A stretch of DNA of 64,000 nt from Chloroflexota bacterium. Its GTDB lineage: Bacteria > Chloroflexota > Anaerolineae > 4572-78 > J111. A model generated the notes under the pieces. It did no database searches. It saw only the letters and a program-made list of their open reading frames with translations, and was not told the DNA's origin. Below, piece by piece: positions 61,200 through 64,000 of this stretch. The DNA is taken from the NCBI GenBank assembly GCA_016860845.1, contig BOKF01000002.1:360965-424964 (forward strand). Reading direction: 5' to 3'. The position numbers were made by a program, and so were the translations under genes. The stretch's first letter is position 1, and every line of letters starts with the position of its first letter.

Positions 61200-61355
61200 C
61201 GGACTACATTTTTTGATCGGCCCATCTGGCGCAGTTTGTCGTAGTAGGCCGCGCAAATGATGGAAGCCGCCCCGACCTTGGCCCCATGCAAAACAGCCGG
61301 TTTGTGCTGCCCCAGCAGTTTCATTTCCAGATCGCATGAAAAACTAGAACTCCTT
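61200..61355 (-). pseudogene. Remnant of a glycerol-1-phosphate dehydrogenase-like gene
   Basis: On the minus strand the translation LEMKLLGQHKPAVLHGAKVGAASIICAAYYDKLRQMG resembles the metal-binding part of AraM/EgsA-type sn-glycerol-1-phosphate dehydrogenases (KPAxLHGxKVG). The flanking frame has no family resemblance and the full gene would be about 350 codons, so this is a fragment. It lies next to the HAD phosphatase, as araM lies next to araL in Bacillus. Confidence 0.45.
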
Positions 61356-61391
61356 AGAAGATAGGTGTCAGTAGCCAGTAGCCAGATAAAA

Positions 61392-62222
61392 TTATTCAAC
61401 CTTACGATTTGCCATCGCCGCTTCTTGTAGAGCAGCGGCTAATTCGCCCAAGTCTTGCATCACAAAATCCGGGGAGTAGGGGGCCCCAGGAATATCCTCC
61501 GGTTGCGTCTCCCCGCTCAGTACCAATACAGTAGTAACGCCAGCAGCCGCTAAAGCAATATCGGTATAAAGGCGGTCGCCAACCATGCAAATTTTGTCTA
61601 CCGGCGTTGCCGTTCTTTCGACCACGGCGGCAATCATCGGCGGATTGGGTTTGCCGATGATCACATCAGGCCGCCGTCCCGTCGAAGCTTCGACCAGGGC
61701 CATCATGGCCCCAATATCGGGCATGAAGCCGCCGGGGATGGGGCAGTTGAAATCGGGATGGGTGGCGATGTAGGGGACTCCGGCCCGCACCAGGTCACAC
61801 AAGCGCCACAGTTTGTGGTAAGTTAACGTCGTATCAAAGCCAAGAACGGCGTAATCCGGCGTTTCCGCGTCAACCAGCTTAAAGCCGTGATCTCTGAACT
61901 CATCCTCCAGAGCCGGCGTCCCGACCAGATAAATTTTAGCCCCCGCTTTAGCCTGCTGAAGATAGATAGCTGTTGCCTCGCCGGACGTAAATATTTTCTC
62001 CGGACTGACCGCCAGGCCGAAGTGAGCCAGCTTTTCGGCGTATTGGCCGCGATGTTTGGAGGAATTGTTGGTGAGAAACAGGTAATTGATGTCATGGGCG
62101 GCCAATAATTCGATGAATTCAACTGCGCCCGGCAGCAGCTTGTCGCCCAGGTAAACAGTGCCGTCCATATCCAGCAAGAACAGGCGAATCTCGGCTAACT
62201 TTGCCAGGTTGTCAGACATCAT
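61392..62222 (-). CDS. HAD-IIA (NagD/AraL-type) phosphatase
   Basis: A 276-residue HAD phosphatase: motif I LFLLDMDGTVYLGD, motif II FLTNNSSKHRGQYAEKL, cap domain YAVLGFDTTLTYHKLWRLCDLVRAGVPYIATHPD, motif III Lys in VIIGKPNPPMI, and motif IV MVGDRLYTDIALA. Probable substrate is a small phosphorylated sugar or glycolate/glycerol phosphate. It overlaps the short remnant region of the dehydrogenase on its 3' side. Confidence 0.93.
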   Translation of the reverse strand: MMSDNLAKLAEIRLFLLDMDGTVYLGDKLLPGAVEFIELLAAHDINYLFLTNNSSKHRGQYAEKLAHFGLAVSPEKIFTSGEATAIYLQQAKAGAKIYLVGTPALEDEFRDHGFKLVDAETPDYAVLGFDTTLTYHKLWRLCDLVRAGVPYIATHPDFNCPIPGGFMPDIGAMMALVEASTGRRPDVIIGKPNPPMIAAVVERTATPVDKICMVGDRLYTDIALAAAGVTTVLVLSGETQPEDIPGAPYSPDFVMQDLGELAAALQEAAMANRKVE

Positions 62223-62434
62223 GGCGAGTCAATTCCGTGAGACGGTGGAGCAGCGCTTGCAAGGTAGGGAACAAGGGCTTGTAATATCATAGCCTTATTT
62301 TGGCTGGTTTGCCCGATTTTAGCAATTTTACGATCCAATGAGCCGACAAGCCCAGGCAGTTCCCCTTATTTTACAACTCTCGCCAAGTCGTGATACTATG
62401 AAGAGAATTAATAAGCTCCTACAGGAAAACGCAT

Positions 62435-63862
62435 ATGCCTGTCACTCAAAAAGAACCCCGGTCCCTTGAAGCAGCCGAAGCAGCCTTCCGGCAATCTTAT
62501 CCTCAATTTGCGGCCACGCACAGGCTGGATGAATTGCGTAGGGCCGACTATGGCCGCCTGGACCGGCTGGGACAAATCTATCTGGATTATACCGGCGGCG
62601 GCTTGTATGCCGACAGTCAAGTGCGCGCTCATATGGAGTTGTTGCTTGAGCATGTCTTTGGCAATCCCCATTCCACCAACCCCACCTCGCTAGCCATGAC
62701 CGAACGGGTAGAGCGAGCAAGAGCTTATGTATTGGAATTTTTTAATGCCGCGCCGGAGGAGTACGTGGTTATCTTCACCGCCAACGCCAGCGGTGCGCTC
62801 AAACTGGTGGGCGAAGCCTATCCTTTTGGGCCGGGTGATCACTATCTGCTGACCTTTGACAACCACAATTCGGTCAATGGTATTCGCGAGTTTGCCCGCG
62901 CCAAAGGCGCTCAGGTCACCTATGCTCCGGTCCTGCCGCCAGACCTGTACATAGATGCCGACAAGCTGGCCGTCTGTCTTGATTTGGCCCGGCCCGGCGG
63001 ACACAATTTACTGGCCTTTCCCGCCCAATCCAACTTCTCCGGAGTGCAGCACTCGCTGGAATGGATTGCCCAGGCTCAAGCCAAAGGCTGGGATGTCCTG
63101 CTCGACGCCGCCGCTTTTGTACCTACCAATCGCCTGGACTTGAGCCGCTGGCAGCCCGACTTTATCACCCTCTCCTTTTACAAAATGTTCGGCTATCCGA
63201 CCGGCGTGGGCTGCCTGCTGGCGCGTCGAGCCGCCCTGGCCAAATTACATCGTCCCTGGTTTGCCGGAGGGACCATCACGGTGGCCTCAGTTCAGGGTGA
63301 CCGTTATTACCTGCATGAGGGGGCCGAAGCTTTTGAAGATGGTACGCTCAACTATCTGACCCTGCCCGCGGTAGAAATCGGCCTGCGGCACCTGGCCCAA
63401 ATTGGCCTCGATACGATTCACAGCCGCGTTGCTTGTCTTACCGGCTGGCTGTTAGACCAGTTGACGGCGCTCCGCCATCGCAACGGCACGCCTGTGGTCC
63501 GACTTTATGGACCGGTCAATACCTCGCGGCGTGGCGGGACAATAACGCTGAATTTCTACGACTCGGCCGGGCACTTTACTGACCACCGCTTCGTAGAGCA
63601 GCGGGCTAATGCGGTGAATATCTCGCTGCGCACCGGCTGTTTTTGCAATCCGGGCGGCGGTGAACTGGCCCTCGGTATCTCAGCCGAAGAGCTGAGCGCC
63701 TGCTTTGTTCGTTCCAGAGAGCGATTGACCTTTGACGAGTTTCGCCGCTGTATTGACGACAAGAGCACGGGCGCAGTGCGTATCTCGGTCGGGCTGGTGA
63801 CCAATTTTGCCGATGTGTACCGCTTTATACAATTTGCGCAGGGTTTTGTGGACTATCCTTGA
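62435..63862 (+). CDS. Class V aminotransferase-fold protein (cysteine desulfurase / Moco sulfurase-like)
   Basis: A 475-residue PLP enzyme. IYLDYTGGGLYADSQVRAHMELLLEHVFGNPHSTNPTS is the class V start; FTANASGALKLVGEAYPF binds cofactor phosphate; ITLSFYKMFGYPTGVGCLLAR carries the PLP Lys; SLRTGCFCNPGGGELALGIS holds the Cys loop typical of desulfurase/MOCOS-like members. It is related to the N-terminal domain of molybdenum-cofactor sulfurase, which is of note given the Mo/W-type FwdB in this window, but substrate is not proven. Confidence 0.88.
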   Translation: MPVTQKEPRSLEAAEAAFRQSYPQFAATHRLDELRRADYGRLDRLGQIYLDYTGGGLYADSQVRAHMELLLEHVFGNPHSTNPTSLAMTERVERARAYVLEFFNAAPEEYVVIFTANASGALKLVGEAYPFGPGDHYLLTFDNHNSVNGIREFARAKGAQVTYAPVLPPDLYIDADKLAVCLDLARPGGHNLLAFPAQSNFSGVQHSLEWIAQAQAKGWDVLLDAAAFVPTNRLDLSRWQPDFITLSFYKMFGYPTGVGCLLARRAALAKLHRPWFAGGTITVASVQGDRYYLHEGAEAFEDGTLNYLTLPAVEIGLRHLAQIGLDTIHSRVACLTGWLLDQLTALRHRNGTPVVRLYGPVNTSRRGGTITLNFYDSAGHFTDHRFVEQRANAVNISLRTGCFCNPGGGELALGISAEELSACFVRSRERLTFDEFRRCIDDKSTGAVRISVGLVTNFADVYRFIQFAQGFVDYP

Positions 63863-63873
63863 AGGGTCGGGTC

Positions 63874-64000
63874 TTAAGGCAACTCCAAGAAAATAATTAT
63901 CCAAAGTCCGTGATACGTAATGCGTGATGCGTGATGGTATCCAGGCAAGATTTCTTACGCATCACGTATCACGCATCAAGCCGGTGAGAACAATTGGATG
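63874..64000. mobile_element. MITE-like palindromic repeat, copy 2 (cut by window end)
   Basis: AAGGCAACTCCAAG, then the same inner palindrome as copy 1, with only a few substitutions over about 125 bases (for example AAATAATTATCC for AAGTAATTATCC, and CCGGTGAGAACAATTGG for CCAGTGAGAATAATTGG). It has the same orientation as copy 1 at 11649. The right terminal repeat lies beyond the window. Confidence 0.8.

Noticed and set aside
60932..61399. Minus-strand frame of 155 codons as an intact gene
   Set aside because: Only the middle part resembles a dehydrogenase; the rest is antisense to the small plus-strand gene with a strong ribosome binding site, so it is treated as a fragment.

Overview
The window looks like a chromosomal segment of a GC-rich, free-living bacterium, most probably a member of the Chloroflexota (Anaerolineae-like). 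This is inference. It rests on a Thermus-like V/A-type ATPase with an 8-kDa single-hairpin ring subunit, a secreted beta-helix protein ending in a YLPTI-type tail, a BTAD/NB-ARC/TPR activator, and many short palindromic intergenic repeats. No rRNA, tRNA, CRISPR array or complete transposase gene was seen.

Layout. 1-3015: a truncated secreted subtilisin-like protease. 3016-4997: a long regulatory gap, a zinc-ribbon protein and a Crp-like sensor domain without a DNA-binding domain. 5024-17134: a V/A-type ATPase operon (G-I-K-E-C-F-A-B-D), interrupted between A and B by a MITE-like repeat and a 1039-residue beta-helix protein. 17131-49399: a tetrahydromethanopterin/methanofuran (H4MPT/MFR) one-carbon module. 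It combines cofactor biosynthesis (DHPS-like, DUF447, beta-RFAP synthase, pterin dehydratase, MfnB, MfnE, MfnF, HisA-like, a FolK-MptA fusion, CitG-like, two ATP-grasp ligases) with the C1 enzymes Fae, MtdB, Mch, Ftr and formylmethanofuran dehydrogenase A, B, C and D. A cargo block (VIT1-type transporter, methyltransferase, ornithine-cyclodeaminase-like enzyme, AT-rich SDR, PIN toxin-antitoxin pair) sits between fwdB and fwdA. 49771-55968: PfkB kinase, NfeD-SPFH pair, a second Crp-like sensor domain, orphan proteins and a lipoprotein with an FGE-like fold. 56102-59632: a NarL-type two-component system divergent from a secreted HbpS/GlcG-like protein, followed by an ankyrin lipoprotein. 59685-63862: GpsA-like dehydrogenase, a remnant of a glycerol-1-phosphate dehydrogenase-like gene, HAD phosphatase and a class V aminotransferase. 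A second copy of the MITE-like repeat runs off the right end.

How the genes work together. Fae condenses formaldehyde with H4MPT, MtdB and Mch convert the adduct to formyl-H4MPT, and Ftr passes the formyl group to methanofuran. The usual bacterial complex then hydrolyses formyl-methanofuran to formate. Here, however, FwdB keeps the iron-sulfur cysteines and the catalytic Cys-His pair of the archaeal redox enzyme, and a FwdD (molybdopterin dinucleotide-binding) subunit is present. The module may therefore oxidise formyl-methanofuran to CO2, or run in reverse. The other main observations are tandem operator-like palindromes of form GTGACA-N2-TGTCAC in front of several operons, an HbpS-histidine kinase-regulator set, a FolK-MptA fusion whose MptA half has lost the Cys-Pro-Cys motif, and intergenic repeats that encode the ends of several enzymes.
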